Shown: positions 45,791 through 58,636, counted from the stretch's first letter. The stretch: 64,000 nt of DNA from Heracleum sosnowskyi (GCA_030848705.1 CM061245.1:64072006-64136005); one strand, 5' to 3'. Numbers and translations are program-made. The notes: a model not told the origin generated them from the letters alone.

Positions 45791-48700
45791 ATGGCTGTTG
45801 AGTTTGTTGTTGAACGTTTTAATAATTACGTTGGCTATTGTGATCCCCTTAAGTGTTCTGTTGAACATGTTAGGTCCAAAGTATCGTAGAAGGGGGGGGG
45901 GGGGTTGAATACGATACTCACAAATAATTTAATTTCGTTCGCGGATTAATCTTTCAGTTCTATAACGAAATCAAACACACCAAACCAAATCAAGTTTCGG
46001 GGAATATATCTTTTTATAAATATAAACCTCGAGGGGTGCTACAATTTCTAATCCGTAGATTAGCGTCAATGAGTTTAAGGTTACACAAATACAAAACAAT
46101 GATCAAGTTCTGAGCACTATTAATTTCTCTGATAATTTTCTCCGGCTCTTCTCTCTCTCGGTAATGTCTCTGTGTTGAAATCCTTAACTGAAGAAGACAC
46201 TCTCTTCTCTCGAGTTAATTGTAGTCTTGAATTGAAAAACCATCGAACCATTTAGAATAGAATATTCTTGGCCGTTGGATCTTCATCAACCTGTCAGACA
46301 AGCATAACTTTTCACCTGCTCCATGAATTGAAAAACCATCGAATGATTTAAAAAACCATCGAATGGATTAAATCAATTTGCCATTCGATAGTTTTTAAAT
46401 CAAAACTATCGAATGCCAAATTAATTCACTTAGTTTTTCAATGAATCACTTCAACCACCATTCGATAGTTTTTTCAAAAGAAAAACTATCGAATTCTTTT
46501 TCTTGTCTTTTGTCCTTTAGTAATTACTCCTGAGCTCCTGGGTGTTTAAGTTTTAGACTGTATCAATTTCTTCTGAGACGATAAAACAACTTGATCCTTT
46601 TTAGTGCCGTCACCTCGTGCAACTGGTCTGGTTCACAGATGAATAACACTTGATCAATTATTATTTTATGTCTTCAATATAGTGCTGCTGATAAGTCCCT
46701 TGTCGTTCTGGTTGCTTCATCACTGGAATCCCGTGGTACTGAACCCTAAATCATTCACATACTTCTGTCGTCTTGAAAGTCTTGTTTCTTTTGCTGTCAC
46801 TGAGGCTTGAACATTTTCATGAACTTCTTTCCATGACCTGTTTACGGACTTCAAGAATACATAACGTATTTTGATTTTTTGAGTTTACCTTTTCTTCTTT
46901 GATTCTGGATTCCTGTGCTTCTGTTAATATTATTGTCTGTCTTGTCCTTTGTTGAGTTGTAGTTATCTCTTTTACATCTTATGTTACATTATGCTTTACA
47001 GAACATTTTAGGCTGTGGATTCGATTTTTAAATGAACAATCAATTGTTAGCTATGCTATCACTGCTTCTGTTGATTTAAAGATTGAACCCCTTCGTCTAT
47101 TATGCTTAACTGTTGTTGTTGCTGAAGATATGCAATCTTTCACGTTCAATATTTCTGATGCTCAGTACACAGTAACTAAGGAGATCTTTTGTCAAGTACT
47201 TCATTTTCCACTTGATAATCTTGTTGGATTCCCTACTGATGACGAGTTAGTTCAATTTTTCTCTAGTATTGATTACCAAGGAAATATTGTTCTTCCTCGT
47301 CTGAATAAGGGTAATCTAGCATGTGAGTGGGATTTGTTCTTTGACTGCCTAGCCAAAGTTTTTAGTAATTCTATCAAAAACAACTTTCCAGTCATCACTT
47401 CTGTCTTACAAAACATTGCCTATGCTGCTGTTTTCAACCTAAGATTGGACATAGGAACTCTTGTGTGGGATCTATTGATAAGGAGGATTTTCAATTACAC
47501 TAGAGATATTGAGAATGGAAAGAAAGTTAGATGCTTTTATTCTCGTTTCCTTTCTCTAGTGTTGGATCATGTTCTTTCTGATGAACATAAAACACTTTTT
47601 CAAAACACTCCTTTTCAAGTCCCCGCACACACTAATCCTTCCATATATTCAACTTTGTCCACCAGTTCCAGGTCTGGAAGGAGACCCGTAGTTCCACAAT
47701 CATATCTGCGAGAGATTCTGCAACCACAGTTACCTCTTCTCTTTATTGAACATCCAGTGGTTGGATCCTCGTCAGCAGGAACTTCAATGGTGCCTCCTAA
47801 CACCATGGCACTTCAGGTAATATATCCTCTCTCAACTGCTCCACTAACCCAAGAGGTTCTTAGGATTGACCAAGGGATTGTAGAACCACAATCTCTGTCC
47901 CCGGTCATAGAGCTACACACAGAGTCAAATCCATTGACCGCTCCCCTAGAACAACCAGCTACAACAAGATTGAGAGAACAACTTGAAGTAGATTTTAATG
48001 TGAGTGATCCCACAGCTCTGCCTCCTCCACTAAAGAAGAGAAGAACACTCCTTGAGGCATCTGTAAGCCAGTCTGTATCCTCCCAAAAGGATATGGATTC
48101 TCAAAAGGCCAATGAATAGTTACTAGAGACATCCTCTCAACAGGATGAATCTATTGAATTTCGCCATCAGGCCTTGGCAGTCTGTACAGAGTCAAGCACT
48201 CTCCCATTAATCACAATGGGAGCAAATACTTTTGAAACTATCGTAGAGACTCATGCACAGGACACTCTGAGAGGAGAGCACATAGGAATGCTTGTTGAAA
48301 CAGTGCCTACCATTGTCACGGTAGAAGAGCCTTCACAGGCTTTAGAGGGAAAATCTGGTTCTTTGCCCACTATAACAGAACCATTTTCTCCCCTCCTAGA
48401 GGGAACATCTCTGGCTCCCCTAAGGGATTCTTCACTCGCAGTTTTAACTGGAGAAAGTGAAGGGCAACATGGTAAGTCCATCCCTGAAGCAATCCAGTCT
48501 TCAATTTCGGATGAATTTTTGGACTTTACCATGGATTGGGATTCGCGAACTCCCATTGCACCACCAGTGACCTCTCAAGAAGGGGCTATGGTGATTTTTT
48601 CTGCAGGTACTTCAACTCCAAACAAGGATGGACAGCTAGTGGGTAGTTCTGAGAGACAAACACAGAGCGATACACAAGCACGTGAGGTGAGTGAAACACC

Positions 48701-50456
48701 ATCGAGAGAAATTGAGATGAGTGCACACAATGACACATACACTGCTTCTTTATTGGCTCAAATAGTTGGTCTGCAGAAACAACTTCAAGAGACCCAGGCT
48801 GAAAAAGAAATTCTTAAGGCACAAGTGGTTGAACAGTCTTCTTCTTCCACCTCTGTAACTAATCAGCTGGGTCATATTAGAGATGACATAGAAGGAGTGA
48901 AGGTCACTTTGATCCCCAAAATGAATGCTATTCAAGAATCACAGGTGTTGATGGCTTCAGATATGTCAGAGCTGATAGTTTCTAATGCTGAAATCAGGGA
49001 GGCTGTCAAGCAGATTCCTATTATTTCAACTAGGGTAGACTCAATTCAGGAGACTGTTGATGAACATCAGTGGTTAAATGATGAGAGGTTTGCCAAACTT
49101 GAAGGCGGGATGCAACATCTGAACGAGGGCATGAAACATCTGTATACCATGATCAAGAACTCACATCAACCCAATGCTGATCAGAAGAAATTCTTTGAGG
49201 GTGATGATGATGAAGAGGACAATGATGGAAAGGATGAAGCAGGAGGAGAAGAAAGTAAGAAGAAGGAGGATCCCAAGTCTACTAAAGATAAATCTTTAGA
49301 GGATTCCTCAACTAAGGGGGAGAATAAGGGTGGAGTAGCTGGAGGTCAAGAAGGAGTAAATGATAAGGGGAAAGGAAAAGCTGTTGATCAAGAAGGAGTG
49401 CTACCTGATGATGAGTTTGTTTTTCAAGGTGAGCAAGAATATACAAAGTCTAATAGTGATCAAGCAGATGGGGAAGAAGGTGAATGGAATGTGGAGGACT
49501 GGGATGATCAAGATGATTTGTACAATCCAGATCCTGCCTTTGAAAGGGAGATTCTCAAGGAAAGGGCAGAAATAAGGAGGAGAGAAGAGGAGAATGTTAG
49601 AGTAGCTGATATCATCTCCCAGAAGCTTAAAATTCAAAAGGCTGAGCATGAAGTCAAACAAAGTCTTCATAGTCTTAAAGTCAAAGATAGGAGGATGGAC
49701 ATCAAGTTGAAGATTGGAGAGAGATGGGATCAGGCAAGGGAGTTATTTGCAAAGCCCCAGAAGTCTTCTAACAATGATGCTCAATTCTTAAAGGTATTGA
49801 AATCCTTTAGCAGTGCTAACCCTGATAATAACATGTACATCAAGGCTTTGAAGAAAGAGATTACCAGGGTAGGTATTGGTTATAGTAGAGTGTTAGAAGA
49901 ACCCCAAATCTTTGTCTCTTGTCAGAATGTAGGGTCATTCATTGTTTCATTTGACCTTCTGGTGAGAAGAACTGTATCAGAACTCTGGGTGTTGATTTGC
50001 AAGACACTTGAAACTTCTCATCTCAACGTTCTTCTGAATGAAAGGCTAAGGGAGTATGCCAGCCGAAACAGTCCTCAAACTATAGATGTGCCACTTGAAG
50101 TTAAATTCCAACAAGGCACTTCTGTTCAGACTGTAGGACTAGATCCAGTATCATTAGCTTTTGTTACTGCCACAAGATTAGTTCACACTGAACATCTGCT
50201 AAGGACTTCTGGTTTTTCTTCTGAAAAGAAGACTGAGTTTGCTGACATCATCAAGGAGTACTGTGAGCACACAATCAAGAGATATTCTCAACTCAAGAAC
50301 AGACTCAAGAAAGTTACTCCTCAACCAATCATGCCATCAAGTTTTGCTTCTGAATCAGATAAAGTTCTTGATGAAGAATTGTTGGAAAAGCTAGAAGAAG
50401 TTGAAGAAAGTGAAGAAGAAGAAGGAGAAATCAGTGAAGGAAGCATAAGTTTTTAA
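45791..50456 (+). pseudogene. E3 env-like gene, split by a solo LTR
   Basis: ATG at 45791 (MAVEFVVERFNNYVGYCDP). The frame is interrupted after SVEH by the solo LTR 45868-47000, and the matching sequence resumes at FRLWIRFLN once one GAACA copy is removed. CAG to TAG at 48117-48119 is a second break; the remainder is open to TAA at 50454-50456. Layout as in E1: conserved N-terminal segment with EWDLFFD, Ser/Pro linker, PLKKRRT basic patch, coiled coil (about 48750-48840), acidic run, conserved C-terminal domain. 50457-50662 is the 3' untranslated stretch. No membrane helix is visible. Confidence 0.85.
45868..47000 (-). mobile_element. Solo LTR of the cB family
   Basis: 1133 bp, flanked by GAACA at 45863-45867 and 47001-47005, matching the cB LTR (17955-19095). 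Carries the CATTCGATAG inverted-word cluster (46230-46500) and the hairpin AGTATCGTA/TACGATACT (45880-45918) with a G-rich loop. Splits the E3 env-like gene. Confidence 0.94.
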
Positions 50457-50662
50457 TGTATACATTTTTGTTATGCTTAGGTAGATCAAGATAGAATCTA
50501 TGTTATCACTTGTTCAGGCTAGAGGAACAACTATCTTGTATTTATCTGTTATGTTTGAATCTGGAATTTTTATATATAAACCAGAACTTTTCTTGTTATT
50601 TACTTGGCTCTTAAAAGTCATTTCTATTTCTTGTTTAGGTTAGTTGAGTTATCCTCTAGGTA

Positions 50663-51271
50663 TGTTGCCCAGTAAATAACAATTGTAGAAGGGGGTTGAA
50701 TACAATTGTATAAGATTCTCGACTTTATATAACACAAATATGAAAGATCAATAACAATAACAATAACAGCTTTATTAACTTTGATATAAAACTGTTACAA
50801 ACTCTCTTAAGAAATTCTGATGTTCTTAAGAGCTGCTAGCTTACAAAAACTCTCTCAAGAAATTCTGTTCTTAAGAGCTTCTCTTCGATTATGTTCTCTC
50901 TCGAATGAATACATAAATCGAAACCAAAACTGTGTTTATATAGTGCACACAGCTTCTCTATCAATAACAAGATAAGTCCTAATCATAACAAAGATAGAAA
51001 CCTATCCTTAATCGATAGCTGCATTCTACAAACCAGGAACAAATAGAATAAACTTCCATGTTTATCTAGACTCCAAATATAACTCGAAGTAGGAATCCTG
51101 ATCAGCTTCAAGTTCTGATGATCAATCCTGATCATAGTCTGAGTAGGAATCCTGATGATCAATAAGATACTGACGCTTGATCAAATACTGATGACCATGC
51201 AATACTGATGACGTCAGCAATCCTGATCAGTTGAGTCTAGCTTCTGACGATCATTGAATTCTGATCTAACA
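50663..51271 (-). repeat. 3' LTR of F4-B
   Basis: 609 bp, minus strand TGTTAGATCAGAATTC to CTGGGCAACA. ATCAGGAT-type words at 51098-51266, hairpin at 50679-50709. It has an extra copy of the CTCTCAAGAAATTCTG segment relative to F4-A, explaining much of the 55-bp length difference. Confidence 0.92.
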
Positions 51272-51285
51272 ATCTCCCCCAATCT
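51272..51285 (-). other. Polypurine tract of F4-B
   Basis: Minus strand GAGATTGGGGGAGAT-type purine run directly before the LTR. 51286-51380 is the short 3' untranslated stretch. Confidence 0.85.
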
Positions 51286-51380
51286 CATACTTTGTAAAAT
51301 AAAGTATAGATTCCAAATATTCAATGATGTCAAAAACATGTATCAAAATGTACGAGTATCTTCAGAAACAACTTATCTGT

Positions 51381-54300
51381 TTAAGCTTTGTGATAGAACA
51401 GATTCATCTTCAAGAAGTTGGATAATAAACTTTCTTCTTTTTCTTCAAGAATTTGAATCAGTCTTTCCTTAAGATTTCTGAGTTCTTCATCTTCCTCATT
51501 AATCTGGTAGATAGCTGCTCTGAGATTCTGTATGGAGTTTCTCTGTAGACTGTGCTCTTCAAGCAAAAGATAAGCAATTTCCTTCCCATCAGGATTGAGA
51601 GAAAGATGAGTCATGCCAAAATTTACTTCTTTAACAGCAGTACCCCTTTGCATTTCCACATCCTGACCTCTTTGATTTAAGTACATGGGAGTATAATTAC
51701 CATTGAAATTACTGTTTTCATCCAGTCTTCTTCTTATAGTTGACAAAATCATGTCACTCCATTCTTTGTACACTTGGTTCTTCCATCTTAACAGATAGTG
51801 AACATATTTCAGTTCCTGTGTAGTTTTCATCAGCATATCTTGAATAGATAGAATCTTCACACTACCATCTTTCATGAAGTACAGAAGCTTTTCTCTCTTT
51901 TCAAAACCATCATGACAATCTATAACTATATCAACAGCTAATAAATTGTTCAGGTTTTCAGAAGTTAGAGTACCTCCAATTTCTGTCAAAGAGTAAGGAT
52001 CAACATATGACATATTCAGATATTCACCATCTCTGTGTCCAATACCTCCTCTTGAATTACTTGACAATTGCTTCAGATTTGAAAACATCTTTAACCAGAG
52101 TGTTTTTGATCTAGCCATATCAGACAAATCAACAACACTTGAAGCGCTTGTAATAATTCCACCCGACTGAAAATTGATAGGTGTATCACAACTTAATGTG
52201 CTAATATGTTTCCACTTCTTGTATTTCTCCTTTTCATGAGCATAGCTTCTTTCAAGTAAAGATTCTTGTCTGCTTGAATTTCTCCATTTTCTTCCATTTG
52301 AAATTTTAAGCCTTTGTAGATAGAGATTGAAATCTTCATATGTTCTTTTTGTAATATCTCTTCTTCTGGCTTCTTCTTCTTCATCTACTTCTTTGTTGTG
52401 ACAATCAACAACAGTAGATAAGATTATCAAATCAACCTCTTGCAGAATTTCAGATTCGTCAGGATCTTGAATATTGTCAGGATTAGAATCTTCAATTTGA
52501 TTTGTATTGCTGAGAGTTGATTTACTTGATTTTCTTCTCAATTCAGGTTCTTCTTCAACAATTCCATCATCACCAAAAGTAGATCTGTCAGGAACTACTA
52601 GAGTTTGAATAGGTTCAGGAATTTCTTCAATTCTTAACCCTCTAGACCTTGTCTGTCTAGGTAATATTTGAGTTGAAGAACCTCTTCTATTTCTTCTAGC
52701 ACCTCTCCTACCTCTGCTTCCTCTACCTCTAGCAGGAGCAGTATAGCTTTCCATTGTCTCTCTTTGTAGTCTCAAGAATTCTTCATGTGAGAGATCTGGA
52801 TATTCTTCACTTGCTGTAGAGAGTGCTTTTCTTGCATATAATTGTTGAACTCTTTTATCAGTGTGATATAGAGTAACAATTCTGCCGTCTTTTGTAGAAA
52901 ACTTCTGGAATAAATTTGATGCATCTTCAGGATTATCAATAATCACATCTTCATCACCTTCAGGAATTGTAGCAAGAATTTGTCCATGACCAGGTGTCAG
53001 GATTTGATCTTCCGTCAGGATCTGAGATTGCACCAATGTTCTTACTGTCTTAACTCCAGAATCAGAAACATGAGTTGACTGCGTTGTTTGACTTTGAGAA
53101 GTTTGAATTGTAGACTTCAAAACCGCAGTATCAGAGGTTTCTCCTTGTATCACTTTGTCACCACCATCATCTCCAGTATCATCATCATTATTTCTTAATA
53201 CTAGATCAGGTGTACATTTTGTCTGAATAACCTTCTCCCCCTTTTTGACATCAGGATTTGACAATAATTGCAAAATTAAGGAAAGAGAGGCTTGAATTTC
53301 AGTTACCTTAGTATCCAGAGAATCAATTCTTTGATTGATTGAGGTTTGTTCTGAAACAACAGATTTCACTTGGGATTCCACTACCCTCAGTTGTAAAGTA
53401 GTAGGCACCTTTGTAAAATTATTAAAGATATCAGTCCTCACTTTTTCAGTTGAGCCCTTGATAGAATCAATCTCACTTTTCAGGCTTTTGGATAACAGAG
53501 TAGTAGCCTTCAGATGATTCTTCAAGTCTTGATTCTCTATAGACTTCACTGCATTATAGGCATGTTCAATAGCAGAAGAAAAACTGATAGATTCATCAGA
53601 ATTGTGCCATGAATTGTTCCATTCATTCTGTCTAAATGCCTCTGCAGGATCAAAGGAAGGAGTAGAAAAATCTTGTCTCTGATCTTTCCCAGTGAAAGCA
53701 TTGCTAGCCATATATGTACTTGATGAACCAAAATTAGTTCCAAGACTAATCTTGAGTGCTGTAGCAAGCTGTTCCTTCTCTTTTCTATTCTCATTATCAT
53801 CATCACTATCATCATCAGAATTATCATCATCAGAACCATGAGATTTATCAGGATCAGGAATTGCAATACCTTTCAGTTTATCCTGTGATTCTGAGATAGG
53901 ATGATCCATTGGTCTTGAACGAAGTGGCTGTATCAAAATAGGCTCAGTATCAGGAGCACCACTAACGTCAGGATGAACATCGTCAGGATTTGATATGCTT
54001 GCATCAGTATTTGCTACCAATGGTTCTTGTGGAGCTTGAGGTTCAGAAGCTGCTTCAACACTTTGAGCTAAAGGTTCTTGTGTGCTTCCCTCATTGACAA
54101 TGTTCTCGACCAATCTTTCAACAGAAGCTGTAGCTTTGCCTGCATCTTCACTTTGAGAAGATGGTTCTTGTGTAGCTGGAATGTTGATGTCTTCATTCTC
54201 CCTTTGAGAAAATGGTTCTTGTGTGACCATTCCACTAGCTAAGCCTTCACCCAAACTTTGATTGAGTGGTTCTTGTGTGGCAGGATCAACAGTAGCTGCT

Positions 54301-55085
54301 GAATTACTCTGAAATTCAGGTTCTTGTGGGCTTGATCCTTTCAGCTTCTTCTGTCTCTGATAGACTAACTCTTCTGCATTCCTCTTTTTCTTTGATGTAG
54401 GTGTAAGACCAACCAAGGAAGCAGTTGTAGAAACCTTCTCCCAAGAATGTCCTCGAATCTGAGATGGAGAGGCTGGAGAGTCTGATATAGAGACAACTTT
54501 TGTTGTTGCATCAGGAATACTAACATCAGGATTTGATGTCTGAATATCAGTATCCTTCATTTGCACTGTCAAAGGAATATGATACCTGCTCTTTGATAAT
54601 TTCCTTGTCTTTTGTGGTTTTGATAAAGGTACCACAGCTTTAGTAGCAGTATCAGTAACTTCCTTGTTCACATTCATCATAGAGGATATAGGTAAGTCAT
54701 CCTCTGAATCACTTTCATCAATCAACCTTAACTTCCGTTTCACAGGAACATTCTCAACAACCTTATCAGCTTTCTTCACCAGGACCCCTTGTACACCCCC
54801 TTGTATCTTCTTTTTAGTGAGTGGTGTAGAGGAAAAATCCTTTGAACCTGATTGCCTTCCAGACACATCAGTTCTAGCTGATTTCTTTGATTTTACAACT
54901 AAAGTCTTTTGAGAGACAGTAGAGGTGGTTGTTAACTGTTTAGACTGTTTAGGTTGCATGCTTGTGTCAGGAACAAGGTGGGTTGGTCCTTGTACCATAG
55001 CATTAGAAAGTAGTCCATAACGAGTAGGCATTTTCTGATGTAAGAAAAACCTAACCTCATCAGGAATAAAAGCATTTCCGCACAA
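51381..55085 (-). pseudogene. F4-B second env-like gene, N-terminus missing
   Basis: About 1234 open codons with no internal stop, but the frame has no ATG at its start. The first shared residues are CGNAFIPDEVRFFLHQKMP, which lie about 290 residues inside the full-length version at 62062. Order: basic/Ser-rich segment, Gln/Glu/Pro (TQEP) repeats, acidic DDDNSDDDSDDDNEN run, coiled coil, RG-rich patch PARGRGSRGRRGARR, Glu-rich block, conserved C-terminal domain. The RG patch suggests RNA or nucleic-acid contact. A downstream Met (MPTRYG, near 55034) could start a shorter protein. It diverges from F4-A more than the 62062 copy does. Confidence 0.75.
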
Positions 55086-55297
55086 AATATTTTGCCATAT
55101 CAGGATTGAAAAAAAATATTCAATAAGATTAAAATAACATTTTATTTAAGAAAACAAAATTTATTTTAACAATCCTGAATAGCGTTTTGGTTTAAGAAAA
55201 ATAACCAAATTAATGATCATAGAATTAAAGATACATACCTTTCTGAATAACCATCAGGATTTGACAGTTATCAGGATTTCCTCTCTGTAGCTTTTCC
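55086..55297 (-). promoter_or_regulatory. F4-B pol/env-like spacer with ATCAGGAT words
   Basis: Short spacer left after loss of the env-like N-terminus. Four ATCAGGAT or AATCCTGA words (near 55084, 55171, 55255, 55271) match those of the F4 LTR. No TATA box was recognised. Confidence 0.4.
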
Positions 55298-58200
55298 TCA
55301 GAAATTCTCAAAATTCATCATTCCAAGTTCATTCACCAACTTATTGAAAGTAGCTTCAGGTAGTGGCTTGGTGAATATATCAGCTAGTTGTTGATCAGTA
55401 GGAACAAAGTGAAGTTCAATTGTTCCTTCCAGAACCTGTTCTCTTATAAAGTGATATCTGATACTTATGTGTTTAGTAAGAGAATGCTGAACTGGATTTC
55501 CTGTCATTGCAATAGCACTTTGGTTATCACAATAAATAGGGATTTTTGAGTATGACAGGCCATAATCTAACAACTGATTTCTCATCCACATTATCTGAGC
55601 ACAACAACTTCCTGCAGCAATGTACTCAGCTTCTGCAGTTGAAGTGGAAATAGATTTCTGCTTTTTACTGAACCATGAAACTAGTCTTCCACCCAAAAAC
55701 TGACAACTTCCTGAAGTACTTTTCCTGTCTATTTTGCATCCTGCAAAATCAGCATCTGAATAACCACACAACCCAAAATCTGATTCCCTTGCATACCAAA
55801 GGCCAAGTGAAGGAGTGCCTTTGAGATATCTGAAAATTCTTTTGACTGCAATCAGATGTGGTTCTCTAGGTTTTGCTTGAAATCTTGCACATAGACAGGT
55901 TGCAAACATGATATCTGGTCTACTGGCAGTGAGATACAATAAAGAGCCAATCATTCCTCTGTAGTGAGTTACATCTACCTCTTCACCTTGATTAGGATCA
56001 AGTTTGGTAGCTGTAGCTATGGGAGTTGAAGCAGGAGTACTGTCTTGCATGTTAAACCTTGTCAGTAAATTCCTTGTGTATTTAGACTGATTAATAAAAA
56101 TCCCTTCATCAGTCTGTTTAACTTGAAGACCCAGAAAGTAACTCATTTCTCCCATCATGCTCATTTGATATCTTGACTGCATAAGCTTGGAAAACTTTTC
56201 ACAAAGCTTATTGTTTGTTGACCCAAAAATGATATCATCAACATAAATCTGAACTAACAGCAACTCCTTACCATGATTCAAATAAAATAGAGTTTTATCA
56301 ATTGCACCTCTTTTGAATCCACTTTCCAGTAAGAATTGAGCTAAGGTTTCATACCATGCTCTTGGAGCTTGCTTTAGTCCATAAAGTGCCTTATCCAGTC
56401 TGTAGACATGATCTGGATATTTAGGATCAATGAAACCAGGAGGTTGTTCAACATAAACTTCTTCCTCCAGTTCACCATTTAAGAAAGCACTTTTAACATC
56501 CATCTGGAAAACCTTGAATTTCTTATGTGCTGCATAAGCAAGAAATATCCTGATGGCTTCTAGTCTTGCAACAGGAGCAAAAGTTTCATCATAGTCAATT
56601 CCCTCTTGTTGGGAATACCCCTTTGCAACTAGTCTAGCTTTATTTCTGATAATGACTCCATCAGAATCAGTCTTATTCTTGAAAATCCACTTTGTACCAA
56701 CAATTGATCTATTCTTTGGTCTTGGTACCAGTTTCCAGACTTCATTCCTTTCAAATTCATTCAGTTCTTCTTGCATTGCAGTAACCCAATCAGCATCTTT
56801 AAGTGCATCTTCAACTTTCTTAGGCTCCTCCTTGGATAGAAAGTTATTATATAAACATTCATTCTGAGTTGCACTTCTTGTTTGAACACCTGCATCAGGA
56901 TCTCCAATTATCAAATCAGGAGTATGATCTTTTGTCCATTTCCTTGCTGGTGTCAAATTGTTTCTTGAAGTAGATGCTCCCCCTGGATTGGTGTTATCTT
57001 GATTGAAAGAATTTGCTTGAGATGAAGCTCTTCCTGAATTTTTGCTATGCCCTCCTGATGTGTTATCAGGATCTTCACTTGAATCAGTATCTGAAGAATT
57101 CTGTCCTGATGATTGAGTTGACTCTGAACTTGTAGTTGAATGCCGTTGCTCCCCCTCAACATTAGCACTACTAGTTGTATTACTGTTGTTTGCATCATCA
57201 GTATTAGCACCATCAGTACCTGGTGAGTCATCAGGATTTGGTGACCCGTCAGTACTGGATGAATGGACAGCTTCTGATTCACTTTCTTCAGGTTCCTTGG
57301 AAGCTTCATTTTCAAATAACAATCTATCATGCGAGTCTTCAATGATTCCAGTTATCTTCTTATCATCAAAAGATACATGAATTGACTCCATGACAGTTCT
57401 TGTTCTCAAATTAAAAACTCTGAAGGCTCTTGATGTAGGATAACCTATGAATATTCCTTCATCAGCCTTTGTTTCAAATTTCCCTAGCTGTTCAGGATGA
57501 GTTCTGAGAACAAAACATTTACAGCCAAACACATGCAAATGCTTCAGACTTGGTTTCTTCTCCTTGAGTGACTGATAAGGAGTAACACCATGCCTGTTTA
57601 TCAATGTGAGATTTTGTGTATAGCATGCTGTGTTGACTGCTTCTGCCCAGAAATATGTAGGTAATTTAGCTTCTTCCAACATAGTTCTGCCAGCTTCAAT
57701 AAGAGTTCTATTCTTCCTTTCTACTACTCCATTTTGCTGAGGTGTGCCAGGAGCAGAGAATTGTTGAATGATTCCTTTGTATTTGCAGAACTCTTCCATC
57801 TTTGAATTCTTAAATTCAGTACCATTATCACTTCTCAGAATCTTGACTTTGTACTTTGTGGTTGTCTCAATCATCCTCACATGATCCAACAGAACTTCAG
57901 GAGTTTCATCTTTTCTGTGCAGAAAATACACCCAGGTGAATCTAGAATATTCATCAACAATTACAAGAGTGTACCTTTTCTTACTGATGGACATGATGTT
58001 GACTGGACCAAACAGATCAAGATGTAGCATGTGATATGGTTCTTCAATAGAGGATTCTGATTTACTCTGGAATGATGTCCTTCTTTGTTTTGCTTTTTGG
58101 CATGCATCACAGAGTCCATCAGGTGTATATAAGACATTAGGTAATCCTCTTACTAACTCTTTCTTAACCAACTCATTGATGTTGCTGAAGTTGAGATGAG

Positions 58201-58636
58201 AAAGCTTCTTGTGCCAATTCCAACTTTCATCTACTGAAGCTTTACTGATGAAACATGTAGGGGAGCCATCAGTATCTGAGAGAATGTTGGCTTCATATAT
58301 GTTACCATGCCTGTAGCCAGTTAGTGCTATCTTCCATGTTGCTTTACTGACTACTTCACAATGTGTGGAATAGAAATTGACATGATAACCTCTGTCAGTG
58401 ATTTGACTAATACTCAACAAGTTGTGTTTTAGTCCCTTCACTAGAGCTACTTTTTCAATGATGACATTTCCAATGATTATATTGCCATATCCCAAGGTTT
58501 GTCCAATGTTGCCATCTCCATAAGACACAGTTGGGCCAGCTTTTTCCTCATATTCTGATAACAGGGCTTTGTTTCCAGTCATGTGCACAGAACATCCACT
58601 ATCCATGACTAACACATTTTTCCTTTTACCCTGCAT
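55298..58636 (-). CDS. pol: F4-B pol polyprotein, uninterrupted
   Basis: 1112 codons with no break: the best-preserved gene in the window. ATG at 58636, but the exon-like start is GGT at 58630 after a GATGCAG acceptor-like site, in frame with the preceding gag-tail stop TAG (58654-58652). Protease MDSGCSVHMTG, pre-integrase WHKKLSHLNF with CDAC, integrase LDLFGPV/SDNGTEF/GVVERKNR, a long Ser/Asp/Asn/Pro linker built of NPDD and TDG units, reverse transcriptase with YVDDIIFGS, RNase H with SDADFAG, TAEAEY and CDNQS, ending MMNFENF. All catalytic motifs looked for are present, so the protein could be active if expressed. Confidence 0.93.
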   Translation of the reverse strand: MQGKRKNVLVMDSGCSVHMTGNKALLSEYEEKAGPTVSYGDGNIGQTLGYGNIIIGNVIIEKVALVKGLKHNLLSISQITDRGYHVNFYSTHCEVVSKATWKIALTGYRHGNIYEANILSDTDGSPTCFISKASVDESWNWHKKLSHLNFSNINELVKKELVRGLPNVLYTPDGLCDACQKAKQRRTSFQSKSESSIEEPYHMLHLDLFGPVNIMSISKKRYTLVIVDEYSRFTWVYFLHRKDETPEVLLDHVRMIETTTKYKVKILRSDNGTEFKNSKMEEFCKYKGIIQQFSAPGTPQQNGVVERKNRTLIEAGRTMLEEAKLPTYFWAEAVNTACYTQNLTLINRHGVTPYQSLKEKKPSLKHLHVFGCKCFVLRTHPEQLGKFETKADEGIFIGYPTSRAFRVFNLRTRTVMESIHVSFDDKKITGIIEDSHDRLLFENEASKEPEESESEAVHSSSTDGSPNPDDSPGTDGANTDDANNSNTTSSANVEGEQRHSTTSSESTQSSGQNSSDTDSSEDPDNTSGGHSKNSGRASSQANSFNQDNTNPGGASTSRNNLTPARKWTKDHTPDLIIGDPDAGVQTRSATQNECLYNNFLSKEEPKKVEDALKDADWVTAMQEELNEFERNEVWKLVPRPKNRSIVGTKWIFKNKTDSDGVIIRNKARLVAKGYSQQEGIDYDETFAPVARLEAIRIFLAYAAHKKFKVFQMDVKSAFLNGELEEEVYVEQPPGFIDPKYPDHVYRLDKALYGLKQAPRAWYETLAQFLLESGFKRGAIDKTLFYLNHGKELLLVQIYVDDIIFGSTNNKLCEKFSKLMQSRYQMSMMGEMSYFLGLQVKQTDEGIFINQSKYTRNLLTRFNMQDSTPASTPIATATKLDPNQGEEVDVTHYRGMIGSLLYLTASRPDIMFATCLCARFQAKPREPHLIAVKRIFRYLKGTPSLGLWYARESDFGLCGYSDADFAGCKIDRKSTSGSCQFLGGRLVSWFSKKQKSISTSTAEAEYIAAGSCCAQIMWMRNQLLDYGLSYSKIPIYCDNQSAIAMTGNPVQHSLTKHISIRYHFIREQVLEGTIELHFVPTDQQLADIFTKPLPEATFNKLVNELGMMNFENF

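Larger units (their letters stand above)
39405..50662 (+). mobile_element. E3: Sirevirus element, 5' LTR nearly absent, 3' end off-window
   Basis: Forward element inserted in the F4-A env-like gene. Its 5' LTR is reduced to 11 bp. It holds the primer site, gag with its intron-like extension, pol, spacer and env-like gene. F4-B interrupts it at 50663, before its polypurine tract. A solo LTR (45868-47000) sits in its env-like gene. The 3' LTR should be beyond the right edge. Confidence 0.9.

Noticed and set aside
52193..52384. Short frames overlapping pol, gag and env-like genes on other frames or strands
   Set aside because: They mirror codon bias of the real frame (Asp- and Lys-rich runs) and show no own domain or start context.
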